Below, in pieces: positions 12,701-23,408 of a stretch of 64,000 nt of DNA. Positions within the stretch are counted from its first letter, which is position 1. Every line of letters begins with the position of its first letter. The notes beneath the pieces were generated by a model that had not been told where the DNA came from, made no database searches, and saw only the letters and a program-made list of their open reading frames with translations. The DNA comes from Wyeomyia smithii. Its lineage: Eukaryota > Arthropoda > Insecta > Diptera > Culicidae. The translations under genes were made by a program, and so were the position numbers. The DNA is taken from assembly GCF_029784165.1 (NCBI RefSeq), contig NC_073695.1:165714522-165778521 (forward strand). Reading direction: 5' to 3'.

Positions 12701-15700
12701 ATATGTAAATAGTCATATCGCTATATTTATTGCTCGTGTTTTGTAAGATTTGGACCACTTTGATCTTTTTTTTTGGTTAAACAAACGAAAACAATTTCTT
12801 TTTAAAGCTAAGTATTTACAATAAGAGGTTCACGAAACGGTATTCTTATTTGATTTTGTAAAAACAAGAATAACAAAAGTTATCTAGCTTGCATTGAAAA
12901 TAGATACTCTTAGGAATGTTTTCATAAAAATTCAATTATTATCTGAATCGAAAAAGTAGAACCAAAGTTGTCATAATTTCAAGCGCATTGCCATTTACCA
13001 AAGTTTTTGGTGTGCCGAAAATTTAATCTAGACCTTGTGCTCGTTCTTCAAAATGCTCCTGTGGCTTGTACGATAACTGGAACTCCATTCTAGGGTAAAA
13101 AAACTGACAAAAGTAACTTTCGCAATAAAGTATGTTCATCTTTCGAAGCAATTTACGTACGCCATCAGCAATTCACAGTTTTTTAAAAATATTTCTATTG
13201 TCGCTTCTCTACAAAATTTAGCGAATTAGCGATTAGCGTTTCGAAGGCCAAAATTTTAGCGACGCTAACAGTTTCGCTAACCAGCTCAAAAATTAGCGAA
13301 ATCGCTAAATCGCTAACTAAATTTTAGCGTCGCTAATTAGCGAATTAGCGAATTAGCGGAATGGTGCCCTCCACTGCTGGTTTGTTAGACCAGCATCGTA
13401 CCTCAAGACCAACTAGGCTAGGAAAACCATCCAAACTTAAAAAAGCATTGAAAAAATGCCATGGTTAATGCTTGAAAAAAAAAAGATCTGAAGTCTATTT
13501 CAGAAAATCATTTATTTTTTCATACAGATTATCTGAGAACTTGATAATTTTCGTTTTCGAGGAAGAAAAGGCCATATCACAGAAGCTTCGTCGAGCAACT
13601 CGACTTATTTGAAATACATGGTCGCGTCAAGTCGACTCGTTCTCTGTAATAGACTTGCGTGTATGTTAGAGCCAGAAGTTGATGTAAATATTAAAATATC
13701 GCTGTTTTGTTTGCAATGCTACGTTTTGAGCACTTAGACAAACATTCAGTTGAATACGTATTGAATGTTTTAATATCGGTTTTAAATATATTTTCCATCC
13801 GTGACCAGGAATTGAAGGAAGCTTTTGAATGTGAACGGCAAATAATGTCGCAAAATCGGAGCAACGGGATGCGATGATTTACCGTTCGGAAGAAAGTCAC
13901 TTAGCTCTTTAGGGTCCATTATCAAACAGCCTGAAAATAGTGCTGGGACATGGAAAAATACAGGGAAAAATGTTCGTCTTACCACAAGCAATTTAACTAT
14001 ATTCTCCAAAATTTATTTGCATTTCTCGATTTAGACCAGCGAAACATACACAAAGCAGATCCAAGCAATCGAAGCAGTCCAGCAGATCGAAGCCCTCTAG
14101 TTCAGATGGTTGGCGTTTGGCCATACCGAACCAAGCGCCATTTAAAAAAAATGAATTATTAACACCAGTGGATGGGAAAATTCATAATTTATTTTTCATG
14201 AAAAAATGAAATCGTTTGAACATTTTATAATGATTTTGCAACATAATTATCTGTTGCAGCTTGCAGAAAACATACGAAGTGGTTAAGGTTGGAAGGCCGA
14301 TAACTCGAAATGTTGTTTTTTGCCTTTCTACTAGAAAGGTATAGCAATCACTGGACAAACCGAAGGTATAAAAGTGGTCCCAATGGCCGAATGTCATATA
14401 CCACTCGACTTCTTTCGACGAACTGAGCATTTTCTGTATGTATGTATGTGTGTATGTGTGTATATGTGTGTGTGTGTGTGCAACTTTTTTTTCTCACTCA
14501 CTTTTCTCCGAGATGGCTGGACCGATTTTCATAAAATTAATTGCAAATGAAAGGTCTAGTTGCGCCATAGGTTGCTATTGGATTTCATTGTAATTGGATT
14601 TTTAGTTTAGAGGTTATGTATCAAAATGTAAAAATCACGTAACATCAATATCTTAGAAACCACACAACCGATTTCAATAAAACAGGTTTCAAAAGATTGG
14701 GCTGTCCCCAGAACCCTAATTTTTTGAATTTCGTTATGATTGAACATATGGTTCAAAAGTTATGTAAAGTTATCCTGAGGATGTTTAAACTCACTCATTT
14801 TTCTCAGTGATGGCTGAACCGATTTTCACAAAATTAGTGTCAAATGAAAGGTCTAGTTGCCCCATAGGTTGCTATTGAATTTCATTGCAATCCGATTGTA
14901 ACTTTGTCCGTTGTTCATAAAAATGTGAAATCACATCATGAAAGTAAACATATTGACTTTCTCCTAACGATCACTGGCTAATTAAAAGGTAGAAAAATGA
15001 TTGAAATGGCCGAATGTCATATACTACTCAACTCAGTTCGACGAATCGAGCATTTTCTGCATATATGCATGTATAGGTGTATATGTTTGTGTGTGGGTGT
15101 GTACGTGTGTATGTGCACCTTTCTTTCGCACTCACTTTTCTCAGAGATGGTCTGACCGATTCTTTCTATCTTGGTGTCAAATGAAGGGTCTATTCGCCGC
15201 TTAGGTTGCTATTGAATTTCATTGTAATCAAACTTTTAGTTTTGGCGCTGCGTCAGAATGTGAAAAACGCTCTTACAGTGACACAAACTCGAATTCGTAC
15301 ACCACCATGCAATTTTTTTTAACAGTTTTTTCAAGAGAATATATTTTTTTCCAGATGGTTTGTTTAAGTGCGATAATGAAGCAAATGTTAAACTACAATA
15401 CGTGATATATGGTTTTGGGAAAGTGATTTTTATTTCTCTGAGAATTGTTTTGAACTGATTTATACAGCAATATTTACTCAAATTCATATTCGTACAGTAT
15501 TAATAATAACTAGTTATATTTTATAAACATGTGTGAATAAATGTGTTTAATACTTTGTATGGTAACCTTCACTCTTCATCACAGCTTTTAGCCGTTTTGG
15601 AACACTTTTAACCAGCTTTTTAGTGTATTCAGCTGGAATTTTACTCCACTCGTCCTGTAAATGTTTTTTTTTTTGATCATTTTTATTGGAAATCTGGTGG

Positions 15701-18700
15701 TTTCTGCTTTTTTAATTTAAATATTCCCATAGATTTTCAATAGGATTGATGTCTGGAGATTGTGGTGGAGTATCTATTACTTTTGAACAATTATAATGTA
15801 GCCACATGCGTACTTTATGCGCATTGTGCTTCGGGTCATTGTCCTGGTAAAATTTAAATCCTCCGCCCAATCCCATTTTATTCGCACTTTGCGTTAAATT
15901 TGTTTTCAGAATGTTCAAACATGCAGTTCGATGCATTATACCATCGATGAAAACCAAATCGCCAACACCATTAGAAGACATACACCCCCATACCATAACC
16001 CCACCACCACCATGCTTAACGGTTGCTTTCAAATTTTTTATGTTTGGTTCATCGTTTGGCCTTCTCCATACAAAACGACGACCATCCGAACCAAAGATGT
16101 TGAATTTGGACTCATCAACGAAAATAACATTTTCCCAGTACGACATTGGGGTATTTTCATGCTGTTTGGCAAAATTTAATCGGAGCTTCTTATTTTTCTG
16201 GCTGATAAATGGTTTTTCTCTCGGTACACGAGCGTTAAGATTATTCCTTCTCAGTACGTTACGGACCGTTTCTGGACAAATTTTTACAATATTGCGTTGA
16301 TTTAGTTCTTTCGCGATATCAACAGCTGTTGTTTTTGGATTTTCTCGTATTTTTCTGATCAGTAATCGTTCATCCTGCGTGGTCAACTTTTTTCTGTTTA
16401 AGTTCCTTGGTGCGTCGATGCTCCTATTTTCTTCAACAAACCGCTTAACAATGTACTGAACTGTTGATCTGGGTCTTTTCAACAAGCTGGCTATTTCCCG
16501 AAGTGATTTACCATCTTTGTAGTGTGCAACAACAAGCTCTCTCTCCACAATCGCAGTATTTTTACCTTTTCTCGCCATTGTGAGGATTTCGACCTATAAC
16601 CATCGAGCGACGAATTCGAAAAAAAAACATATTTTCCTATTCTTATGGAAGTTTTCTATTATACTTACGCGAAAATTGGTGTCAAATGAAGAATTCTGTA
16701 AATAAAACTCGAAATACCTGTCTAAAACACAAAAGTACGAATATGGTTTTGGACTGTTTTTTTAATTTTCACGAGTTTTGAAAAGATTTTACCAAAACCA
16801 AACAACTTTCCACACTCAAATGTAACTGGAAATGACAGTTTGTGTTCACGCTACAAAATACTCATGGCCTACTCAATAGATGACAAAGGATATTTACGTG
16901 TGACTAGGTGATTTAAATTTTTTGGTGATGCACGAATACGGATTTGTGTCACTGTATATCTCAGAAGCTATGAACATAGTTGAATTCAAATAAATGGGCT
17001 TTCAAACCCTTAAACAATGAATTTCATCATGTTTAAACATGTGGTTTGAAAGTTATAGAAACCCGATCAGAAAGACAAAACAAAAATGTAACAGAGGCTG
17101 TTAATTTGTTATGTGAAAAACCTTTCAGATTGTGTTTTATTTTTGATCCCGTTAGGTGTTAAAATAACAGAAATCATAACAAAAAATATTCTATTAATAT
17201 CAAACCCATATCAAACTTTGTTACTAACGTATCAGCTTTCTAACAAAATTAGATAGCACACAGAACAGTATAATAACAACCATTGTTATGAACAACAGGT
17301 TTTGATAGTGACGAAATAAATGTTAGATTTGTTTCAGGACAACTCCATTTCATGATTTGTTGTTATAACTCATTCAGATCTAATTTTGTTATCAAAGGCA
17401 AATGGTAAAATACGACATCGTATCAAAATATGTTATTTGTATCTCCCGTTGATAGAATTTTGTAATTTTTTAGTTATGCTCTTCTGATCGGGAAGAAACG
17501 AAACCCGCAAACTGTTTACAACTATAGCTACGATCAAAATATGTGGCCTCAACATCATTTAAATTTAATATTGTACTATTTCAATGTTTGCGGCATTGCT
17601 CGGGATTGAAAATGAAATAAAAAGTCATATCTATCATTTCATTTTTTGCCTTTCTCCTAGAAAGGTATAGCAATCACTGCAAAAACTAAAGGTTTAAAAG
17701 TGCTCAAAAGGGCCGAATGTCGTATACCACTCGACTCATTTCGACGAGCTGAGCATTTTCTGCATGTGTGTGTGTAACGCTCTCCAAATCTCACTCGATT
17801 TTCTCAGAGATGGCTGAATCGATTTTAATGAAATCAATTGCAAATGAAAGGTCTTGTTGCTCTATAAGACCCCATTGAATGTAAAAATCACGAAACATCA
17901 ATATCTCAGAAACTACACAACCGATTTGAACAAAATTGGTTTCAAATGAACGGTCTACCTAAAAACCCTCAACTTTTGAATTTTATGAAGATTGAATATA
18001 TGGTTTAGAAGTTACAGAAAGAAACGTGTTCTGGAGACTGTTTAATCTCACTCATGTTTCTCAGAGATGGCTGGACCGATTTTCATAAAATTAGTGTCAT
18101 ATGGAAAGTCTTGTTGCCCCATAAGACCCTAATGATTTTTTTAGCGAACGAATTATTACTTTTCCTGTTATGTTTAAAAATGTGAAATCCAGCTATGAAA
18201 AGAAACATTCTGATGACTACTTGAGCTCACTCACTTTTCTCTGAGATGGTTGACCCGATTTCCACAGAATTAGTATCAAATGAAAGGTCTAGCTGCCTCA
18301 TAACACCCTGTTGAATTTTGCTGTAATCGGAATGTAACTTCGTCTGTAATGTATCGAAATGTGAAAATCACCAAACTTCATTAGCTTAGAAACTACACAA
18401 CAGATTTGAACAATATTGATATCGAATGAACGGGATAGTTAAGGATTAACTGATGCATTATGATTGAACACTTGGTTTCAAAGTTTGGCTCCCCCATACA
18501 TTCCCTTTTCATTTGGTTGTAATCAAACTTAAGCAACCGTTATGTTTTGATTTGTAAAACAACGAAAGTCTATTATCTCAAGTATTACACGACTTATTCG
18601 AACATATCTAGTGTCATACAAACGAGTCATCTCTCAAACTTACAAATAACAAACTTCGTAAAAATTTGATATACTGTTCAAAAGTTTTGTAAAGAAAAGA

Positions 18701-21700
18701 AATTCAAAGACTATTCAACACTATAGCTGCTTTGAACAATATATATGGCCTCAACATGATTTAAATGTGGTATCGTACTATTTGAACGTTCCCGGTATCG
18801 CTCGTGATTAAATTGTTCGAAATTAAGAGTCATTTCTTATATTTCGCTATTTCTGAAGCACTACATTACGTCAAATTTCATATTTTATACTTTAATTACA
18901 ACATCAATATTTTAGAACCCAAAGAGTGAATATACCTTTTTGGATTTAAGCATTCATGTAAATCTATTTTTACAAATAATAAGTTTGAATGAGAAAGGCT
19001 GAGTCCGACCACTAGATGGATTAATTTAGGTTTTTTTGTGCTTGGTTCGGTTTGGCTGCACGCCGACCAGATTTTTTCGCAATAAAAGGCAAAAGAAACA
19101 AAGAAACGTAATATTACCTTTTACCTTTAATTGGCTGCAGATAAGCTTCAAACTCTAAGGGACTAACTGTTTATCTAAACAAAGTACCTAAATTCAGAAT
19201 CATTGAATCCTTCATAAACCATTAAAGTAAATGATTCAAATCAATAAGAATGTGTTAATACGATAAATTACTCTAATAAGAGAATCTTCTCTGAAGCGCA
19301 AACTGTCTTTACGACACTCACACAAAAATTTCTCTTTTTCTGGTTCAGCAAAGTATATTGAGTGTATCAGGAAACTACTTGTTTGCTGAATGACAGCATT
19401 TTTTTCAAAAGTTTACTGTAGTTCAGTTCTACAATTTACTGAATTTCGTTCAGTAATTTTATTTTTGCTGTAAACCAGTATTTCATTGATAAAGTTACTG
19501 AAAAGCAGTAATCGACTCAGTGTTTCGTGAAAATTCAGCAAAATTATTTGCTGAACAGATAACAGTAAATGAATGTTTGCTGGAATCCAGCGAAAGAATT
19601 GATATGTAAAAAAAATTTACGTCAACCTGTCATTAGTAAAACGCGCCAAATCGCTGTGCAGCTGGTACGGGATCATCGCTGAGTTCCTGATAGCGGATAT
19701 GGAACCATAGCTAAGTCACTGTTGGGCTAGATGAACTCAAAAGTTGAAATGATAATCATACATCTCTAATTCAACAGTAATTTGGCTATGATCCGATGAG
19801 CGGATGGAAGCAGGTGCCTCAGGGAAACATGGTTCCCTTGAACTACTGGTTAACCAGCAAATTGATTTATGCTTTGCTGAATGTACAGCAAATTGTCATA
19901 GCTGACAACGAGCAAGTTGTGTTTTGTTTTACTGGAAATGCAGCAAACGATCTGTCACTTTTATGCAATTGAGCATTACTGAATAATCAGCAAATTTCAT
20001 TTTGCTGAACAGATAGCTGGAAACACAGCACACCAAAGATGAGCAAAATTTTGCTGGTTTCCAGCAATGAAAATTTGGTGTGTACCCCTTTATACACTAC
20101 ACTAATTTTAGCTTTCAGTGATACATGCTGATCACCTAAAATCTTGTTCAGGCATAATCTTTTTAGAATTGATTTAGTTTTTGAAAAGTTTGTCAAAATA
20201 TTTTATATGAAGTCCGTACAAGTATAATTGATTTCCAAATATTATTCACAACAATAACCTAATGATAATGTTAACCCTTCTCAGAAGTGCAGATTGAGTT
20301 TCAAAAATAAAAATGCAATCAATATTTTTAAAGAAACTTGTATTTTGAAGTCCACAACTGCTTAGTGAGATATAATCTGTCGTCGCAAGTCGATAAAAAA
20401 GATGAGAAAATGATAAGTCTTGGTGAATACAAGCACTATAAGTGACACTTCAAAAAGAAAAAAAGTGCGTTCAGCAAAAAAACGTTCGAATAATGCCACA
20501 GAAGATCATACTAGTCGCAGTGGGGTCCTACAAAAAAGTCGTTGCTAGTGAACGCTTCATTGGATTCTGGGGGATGATCGTTAGTCTAATTAGTAAAAAA
20601 TTCGTGTGGAAAAAAATATTTTCAAGCTGGCAGCTTTTGAGCTTTTGTGACAAAGCTGGCAACTTTTAGGTTAAAACATATCATGCATACATTTACCAGG
20701 TGTATATATTTCAATTGCTATTTAGCCAAATATCTTATCACAATGTGCATCATACCTGAGCACATGATGCTGGTTGATATAGTAGGATTGACTCATTTTA
20801 TATTATTAGCCCTCTAGTGCCCAAATTAATTTTTGGACGGACTTCGAAAAAATCACTTTAATACTTGAAAAACATTTTTTAAGTTCAAATTTAGAAAATC
20901 TATAACGAGCGTCTTAGCAGAGTGATTGAGAAATCAAAGAAATAGTTATCGGTTTCCGTTATACTCTACTAATTTTTTTGGAAATAAATATTGAAATTCA
21001 GTCCGCAAATATATATTTCGACTGTGACGTACAGTTTTCCTCAGTGCTTATGGAACCAGTCCAGTGCTTATGGAATAGTCCACATAATGGAATAGTGGAC
21101 TATACTGCCACATAATGGAATAGTCGACTATACTCCCGTTCCAAGCATGGTTGTCCCAGCGTGCATAAGGTTTGTGTAGAACATGGGACTACTACGATTG
21201 GAACGGCAGTATACTGCCACGCATAGCAAGTCAGTCCCATTTGCATTTTCACCAAAATTGAGTTAATATGCGGAAATGGTGCCTAACTATGCATACCCTT
21301 ACTAACACGCAGAGAATCCTGAGTAAGAATCCCCAGGATACCGATTAACACGGTGACGGAGTCGTGAAAGGAATCGCAAGCACGAGGATTCCCACTCACG
21401 ATTCTTATTCAAGAATCCTAGAGCCATATACAAAGCATTCCTGAGGATTCTTTTTTCAGGTATCCTTTTCAAGGACGCTCACGAATCCAATGTGAGGAAT
21501 CCTAGAGAATCTATGCGAATCGTGTGTGTTCGTCCGGGTAGTCTCGTAACAATGGATGGACTCAACAACTTTGTTCTGAAAAACTTCAGGAAAACATCTA
21601 AAAATATCGTCCCATCTCATAAGAAGCAATGGTATGAAATCATATAAAAACACGTTTTTCTCGGCTTGCCGAAAATGCAAATGAGACTGACATGCTATGC

Positions 21701-23301
21701 GCGGCAGTATACCTTCTGGCTTGGCTGGGTGAGCTCACTGCTTTCCAATTTGCTTCTATCATGGACAATACGTAAATTCTAGTTTCAATCCTCAGAGCAC
21801 ACTTCGGGGCTCCATAAAAAAGTTACGGACTAATAAAATTTTATGCTGAAGCTTCTCTAGCTAGATTGCCAGTTTTTTTTGCTTCCTTCAATGCCACATT
21901 AATATTATTATTGTTATCGCATGGATGATATAACAAGATAAACAGTTATCGTTCATAAATTCGATGTTGACCGGGTTATTCGATTTCTAATTAGTGCTGT
22001 GCTTGTAAATGGCAGTATATCATACCATTTCGACCATTTATGTTGCTATTGAGAGTTTAAAGATTATTCTTTTTAATTTGGTGTTTTTCTATTGCTTTGA
22101 ATTAGAATAAATACTAGTTTGGTAGTATTCTCAGTGGTGTTTTATGTGTCTTGCATTGTGATTCTGTTAATGTACAAGGTGCGGTCCATAGCACATTTTC
22201 CTCTATCGTCACACAATTATTGATTTGTGCTGCATGCTCTGGTGTAAGTATTTTTCATGCCTGGACACTGTGAAAAATTATTGCTTCTCCACAATAGTAA
22301 ACGTATCACTAAATGCAATCGAATTCTTCCAGATTTGGAAATAATACTATTTTTGCATTCCAATTATCACCGGATTGAGTCAACAAAAACGACGATCGAT
22401 TCATTCTACACCTGTCGCACCCATGTGCCTGAATTTTTTGATGCACGGGATATTACATCACGTGAATTGCATACCGTCATGGATTTAGTGTAAAATATTA
22501 AGGTCAAATCAATTTCAGTAGGTCATAATGTTTTTTAATCTTTCAGAACTATCATTCCATTATCTATTCCAACTAAAGATAAGTATACGGTGATCTTTGG
22601 GAAATTGCTCATTAGTGATGCAACGTTATTTTCATTCGAGTCTACGCTAAAGTTGTATGTTGTATTGATTTGTGTAACTACTGTAAACCTAGATGTGTTT
22701 GAATAACTATTATCCATATTTATTAGCCTCACGATGATCGCTGAAGTTGTTCAACGGGAAAATGGCGCCGTACATGGATATACTTTTGTGCTAGATATGG
22801 AAGGTGTCACCATGGGTCATGTAACAAAACTTTCAATCGGAACGGTTAAAAAATTTTTGCACTTTTTACAAGAAGCGATGCCAGTACGACTGAAGGGCAT
22901 CCATCTGACAAACGTTGTTCCGTTTATTGATAAGATTTTAATATTGATTAAACCTTTTATGAAAAAGGAACTACTAGCCATATTGCATCTCCATAGTACT
23001 AACGAGAGTTTATATCCATTTGTACAGAGAGATTGTCTTACGTCCGAATTAGGAGGAAAGGCTGGTTCACTAATGACACTCAGAGGTACTGGTGTGAATG
23101 ACTACATACAGATTTACAGTTTCAATATTTGCACTAATTTTTTTCGCAGATAACTTCAATATGCATATGGTGGAGGCACGGGATTACTTGTTAGAGGAGG
23201 AAAAAAAGAAGGCCATAGAGGAAAAAAGACCAGGCAAACCGAAAGATTCTGGCTCAATCTTTGGCATGGAGGGAAATTTCAAGAAACTCGATATTGACTG
23301 A
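3650..23301 (+). CDS. CRAL-TRIO domain lipid-binding protein, five-exon gene
   Basis: The exons are 3650-3773, 22333-22489, 22547-22654, 22727-23085 and 23150-23301. They add up to 900 nt, a 299-aa protein, which is the usual size for insect CRAL-TRIO (alpha-tocopherol-transfer-like) proteins. These bind small hydrophobic ligands such as tocopherol, retinoids or phosphoinositides in the cytosol. All introns have GT-AG ends with compatible phases. The N-terminal CRAL-TRIO helical region spans about residues 1-60 (PELKREDVQKIREWM, ILFLHSNY). The SEC14-like lipid-binding fold spans about 95-250, with the hallmark GYTFVLDMEGV and KGIHLTNVVPF blocks. The C-terminus FGMEGNFKKLDID matches the insect family tail. 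Intron 1 is 18.6 kb and full of transposons; the other introns are 57-72 bp. The family assignment is secure; the ligand is unknown. Confidence 0.9.
3774..5337. other. Intron 1 sequence without a recognised element
   Basis: This is the first part of the long intron before the hAT insertion. An ORF at 4862-5203 (113 codons) has no family resemblance I can see and is not called a gene. Confidence 0.4.
5838..6938. repeat. Inverted-repeat element inside the hAT element
   Basis: The sequence from 5838 (CAGGGGGTAGACAAAATAAT) to about 6055 recurs inverted at about 6720-6938. Shared stretches include AAATGGCCA, TTTCATTT and AATGTTTCGG. The ends resemble Tc1/mariner termini and a TA precedes the left end. 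The centre has no ORF and contains AAAACCGC-type degenerate repeats near 6300-6420. Confidence 0.6.
6960..8157 (+). pseudogene. Degenerate DD37E mariner (ITmD37E-type) transposase
   Basis: An N-terminal helix-turn-helix remnant (7085-7280, GSGRQTTLSDKKLQRMLKRK) is followed after a frameshift by the catalytic domain. The first Asp occurs in VVLDD near 7351, where the following codon and one 30 bases on are TAG stops. The second Asp is in FWLDL (about 7630) and the Glu in LPIENFW (about 7905). Ignoring a hairpin insertion at 7780-7880, 37 residues separate the last two, the DD37E spacing known from mosquito ITm elements. The C-terminal part runs to 8157. Stops, a frameshift and the insertion make it inactive. 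Confidence 0.75.
7780..7880. mobile_element. 101-bp hairpin MITE inside the mariner transposase
   Basis: TACCCTAGTAACAAT and TGGTTTTATCAAAG pair with inverse copies ending GGGTA over about 40 bp on each side. It interrupts the transposase between the PPNVPHL and LPIENFW blocks, which are contiguous in intact mariners. TA flanks both ends. Confidence 0.7.
8337..8954. other. Intron 1 sequence, nothing recognised
   Basis: No ORF of known family and no repeat boundary was seen in this stretch. Confidence 0.35.
8955..9055. repeat. Near-perfect 101-bp inverted repeat
   Basis: The arms TCGAGCTCGTATACAAATAC and GTATTTGTATACGAGCTCGA are complementary, followed inward by CAGCCGTAA/TTACGGCTG. The loop is about 40 bp. 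No coding role is seen; it is probably a hairpin MITE. Confidence 0.7.
9244..9547. mobile_element. MITE with ATCATTGCAC inverted ends
   Basis: The ends ATCATTGCAC and GTGCAATGAT are inverted. An inner pair, GGGTTTGTTTAC (about 9291) and GTAAACAAACCC (about 9480), extends the symmetry. It is about 304 bp with no ORF. Confidence 0.55.
9548..10184. other. Intron 1 sequence, nothing recognised
   Basis: No gene or clear repeat boundary was seen. The sequence downstream of the broken Gag-like ORF (read on the minus strand) does not continue its zinc-knuckle region. Confidence 0.35.
10185..10823 (-). pseudogene. Truncated Gag-like ORF1 of a Jockey-type non-LTR retrotransposon
   Basis: The 212-residue ORF starts MKKAKVPPIVV. 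It has the conserved region preceding the zinc knuckles found in Jockey-group ORF1 proteins (AVLKGLSNDQTIDKIKDCL, then VFFNVRIKWENFKR). One complete CCHC knuckle follows (C-RN-C-QAYG-H-GTRN-C). The second, CMICGDSSHTKDN, breaks off before its last Cys and runs into unrelated residues and a stop. Such proteins package element RNA. No ORF2 follows, so this is a 3'-deleted fragment in antisense orientation within the CRAL-TRIO intron. Confidence 0.75.
10824..12149. other. Intron 1 sequence, nothing recognised
   Basis: Short ORFs only. The stretch near 10850-10910 resembles one near 50460-50520 in inverse orientation, so a dispersed repeat is likely, but I could not define its ends. Confidence 0.3.
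12150..12275 (+). pseudogene. Possible mariner transposase C-terminal scrap
   Basis: Residues REIRSLAEQWKKVVKAMDYT resemble the C-terminal helix of Mos1-like mariner transposases, which commonly read GIxSLPERWxKVVEANGxY. Nothing upstream supports the catalytic domain, so this is only a suggestion. Confidence 0.3.
12549..13384. mobile_element. Non-autonomous hAT element, 820 bp, 8-bp target duplication
   Basis: The element spans 12557-13376. Its ends are CAGTGGTGGGCACC and the inverse GGTGCCCTCCACTG, flanked by CTGGTTTG at 12549-12556 and 13377-13384. Both ends carry dense arrays of GCTAATCGCTAA and its complement (12570-12690 and 13217-13360), probably transposase-binding sites. The AT-rich middle has no ORF. 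Confidence 0.9.
13385..14317. other. Intron 1 sequence, nothing recognised
   Basis: No gene is supported. The last part (14160-14300) resembles stretches near 50010-50110 and 57940-58040 (a CAGTGGATG and TGCAGAAAACA-type block), so a dispersed repeat is probably present. Confidence 0.35.
14434..14482 (+). repeat. TATG/TG microsatellite
   Basis: A run of TATG units passes into TG dinucleotides. A similar short run occurs at about 15060-15115 in the next repeat unit. Confidence 0.85.
15276..16954 (-). mobile_element. Tc1-like transposon with IR/DR-type ends, 1679 bp
   Basis: The ends CAGTGACACAAA and TTTGTGTCACTG are flanked by TA on both sides (15274-15275 and 16955-16956). A second motif, ATTCATATTCGTAC, lies about 210 bp inside the left end, and ACGAATATGGT lies about 210 bp inside the right end. 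Together with the outer ATTCGTAC motifs these give the two-binding-site arrangement of IR/DR Tc1 elements. The transposase is on the minus strand. The host repeat reads on across the insertion, which confirms the boundaries. Confidence 0.9.
15547..16578 (-). pseudogene. Tc1 transposase, full length but for one stop codon
   Basis: A 343-codon frame starts MARKGKNTAIVERELVV. The paired-like helix-turn-helix region covers about residues 1-110 (GKSLREIASLLKRPRSTVQY, then LTTQDERLLIRKIR). The DDE_3 catalytic domain follows: first Asp in NVIFVDESKF, second Asp in FYQDNDPKH, Glu in INPIENLWEY, with 34 residues between the last two (DD34E). One in-frame TAA at 15712-15714, just after WEYLN, interrupts the frame. 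The remaining about 54 codons continue to a TAA at 15547 with a sensible Tc1 C-terminus (IPAEYTKKLV, SVPKRLKAV). The length and single defect suggest a fairly recent copy. Such enzymes cut and paste at TA. Confidence 0.9.
17062..17492. mobile_element. 431-bp MITE with CCCGATCAGAA ends
   Basis: The ends CCCGATCAGAA and TTCTGATCGGG are inverted and lie within the modular repeat. No ORF is present, and no clean target duplication was identified. Confidence 0.55.
19319..20082. mobile_element. CAGCAA-rich TIR element, copy A
   Basis: The ends CACACAAAAATTT and AAATTTGGTGTG are inverted. TTTGCTGAA, TTCAGCAAA and CAGTAAA are scattered through both halves. The central part (about 19640-19810) is unique and shared with copy B at 48626-49387, which lies in the opposite orientation. 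It is about 764 bp with no ORF. The superfamily is undetermined because no target duplication is clear. Confidence 0.75.
20083..21209. other. Intron 1 sequence, nothing recognised
   Basis: No coding match was seen. Around 21040-21200 several ATGGAATAGTC.ACTATACT.CC units suggest a worn inverted repeat next to the following MITE. Confidence 0.35.
21210..21711. mobile_element. MITE with 40-bp TATACTGCC ends
   Basis: TATACTGCCACGCATAGCAA at the left matches the inverse GCTATGCGCGGCAGTATA at the right. The match continues inward through CATTTGCATTTTC/GAAAATGCAAATG. Ends and size suggest a non-autonomous Tc1/mariner-type element. The interior (21300-21530) is packed with GAATCC/GGATTC motifs. Confidence 0.7.
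21712..22332. other. 3' end of intron 1, no element recognised
   Basis: This stretch leads to the exon 2 acceptor at 22331-22332. It has no ORF of note and no recognised repeat. Confidence 0.4.
22333..22489 (+). CDS. CRAL-TRIO gene, exon 2
   Basis: This 157-nt exon follows the acceptor TCTTCCAG and precedes the donor GTAAAA. It encodes DLEIILFLHSNYHRIES through FDARDIT, the end of the CRAL-TRIO N domain. It aligns residue for residue with the 157-nt exon at 50725-50881. Confidence 0.88.
22547..22654 (+). CDS. CRAL-TRIO gene, exon 3
   Basis: This 108-nt exon lies between the acceptor TCTTTCAG and the donor GTATGT. It encodes TIIPLSIPTKDKYTVIFGKL and following residues, the first strand of the lipid-binding fold. 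The paralogous exon at 50938-51045 is also 108 nt and has the same phase. Confidence 0.85.
22727..23085 (+). CDS. CRAL-TRIO gene, exon 4 (core of the lipid-binding fold)
   Basis: This 359-nt exon follows an acceptor ending TATTAG and ends before the donor GTACTG. It carries the conserved core: GYTFVLDMEGVTMGH, then MPVRLKGIHLTNVVPF and LIKPFMKKEL. The acceptor choice gives FLTMIAEVV after exon 3, which fits the family. Confidence 0.88.
23150..23301 (+). CDS. CRAL-TRIO gene, exon 5
   Basis: This terminal exon follows TTTTCGCAG and encodes DNFNMHMVEARDYLLEEE through KRPGKPKD and the tail FGMEGNFKKLDID, ending in TGA at 23299-23301. Confidence 0.88.
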
Positions 23302-23402
23302 GCTTAGCAATAATAAGTACAGACAATTAAAACTAGACAATAGAAAGGAATGCACATATTGTTTTGGTGGCATATGCTGTGATAGTATATAACTGAGGAA
23401 AT

Positions 23403-23408
23403 AATAAA
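23403..23408 (+). terminator. Poly(A) signal of the first CRAL-TRIO cassette
   Basis: AATAAA lies about 100 bases after the stop codon, a usual distance for a short insect 3' UTR. Confidence 0.6.

Larger units (their letters stand above)
14318..19016. repeat. Modular dispersed repeat, several head-to-tail units
   Basis: Units open with TTTGCCTTTCT.CTAGAAAGG and GTATAGCAATCACT at 14318 and 17647, and in worn form near 14960. Each is followed by CCGAATGTCATATACCACTC and a short TATG/TG run. A module containing CTCACTTTTCTC.GAGATGG and AAATGAAAGGTCTAGTTGCC recurs near 14500, 14790, 15130, 17790, 18040 and 18230. The end (AGAAAGGCTGAGTCCGACCA) resembles the end of other dispersed copies at about 236 and 28240. 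There is no ORF. Tc1 and a smaller MITE are inserted in it. Confidence 0.7.

Noticed and set aside
15911..16300. Plus-strand ORFs over the Tc1 transposase
   Set aside because: They are shadows of the minus-strand transposase, which has clear DDE motifs.
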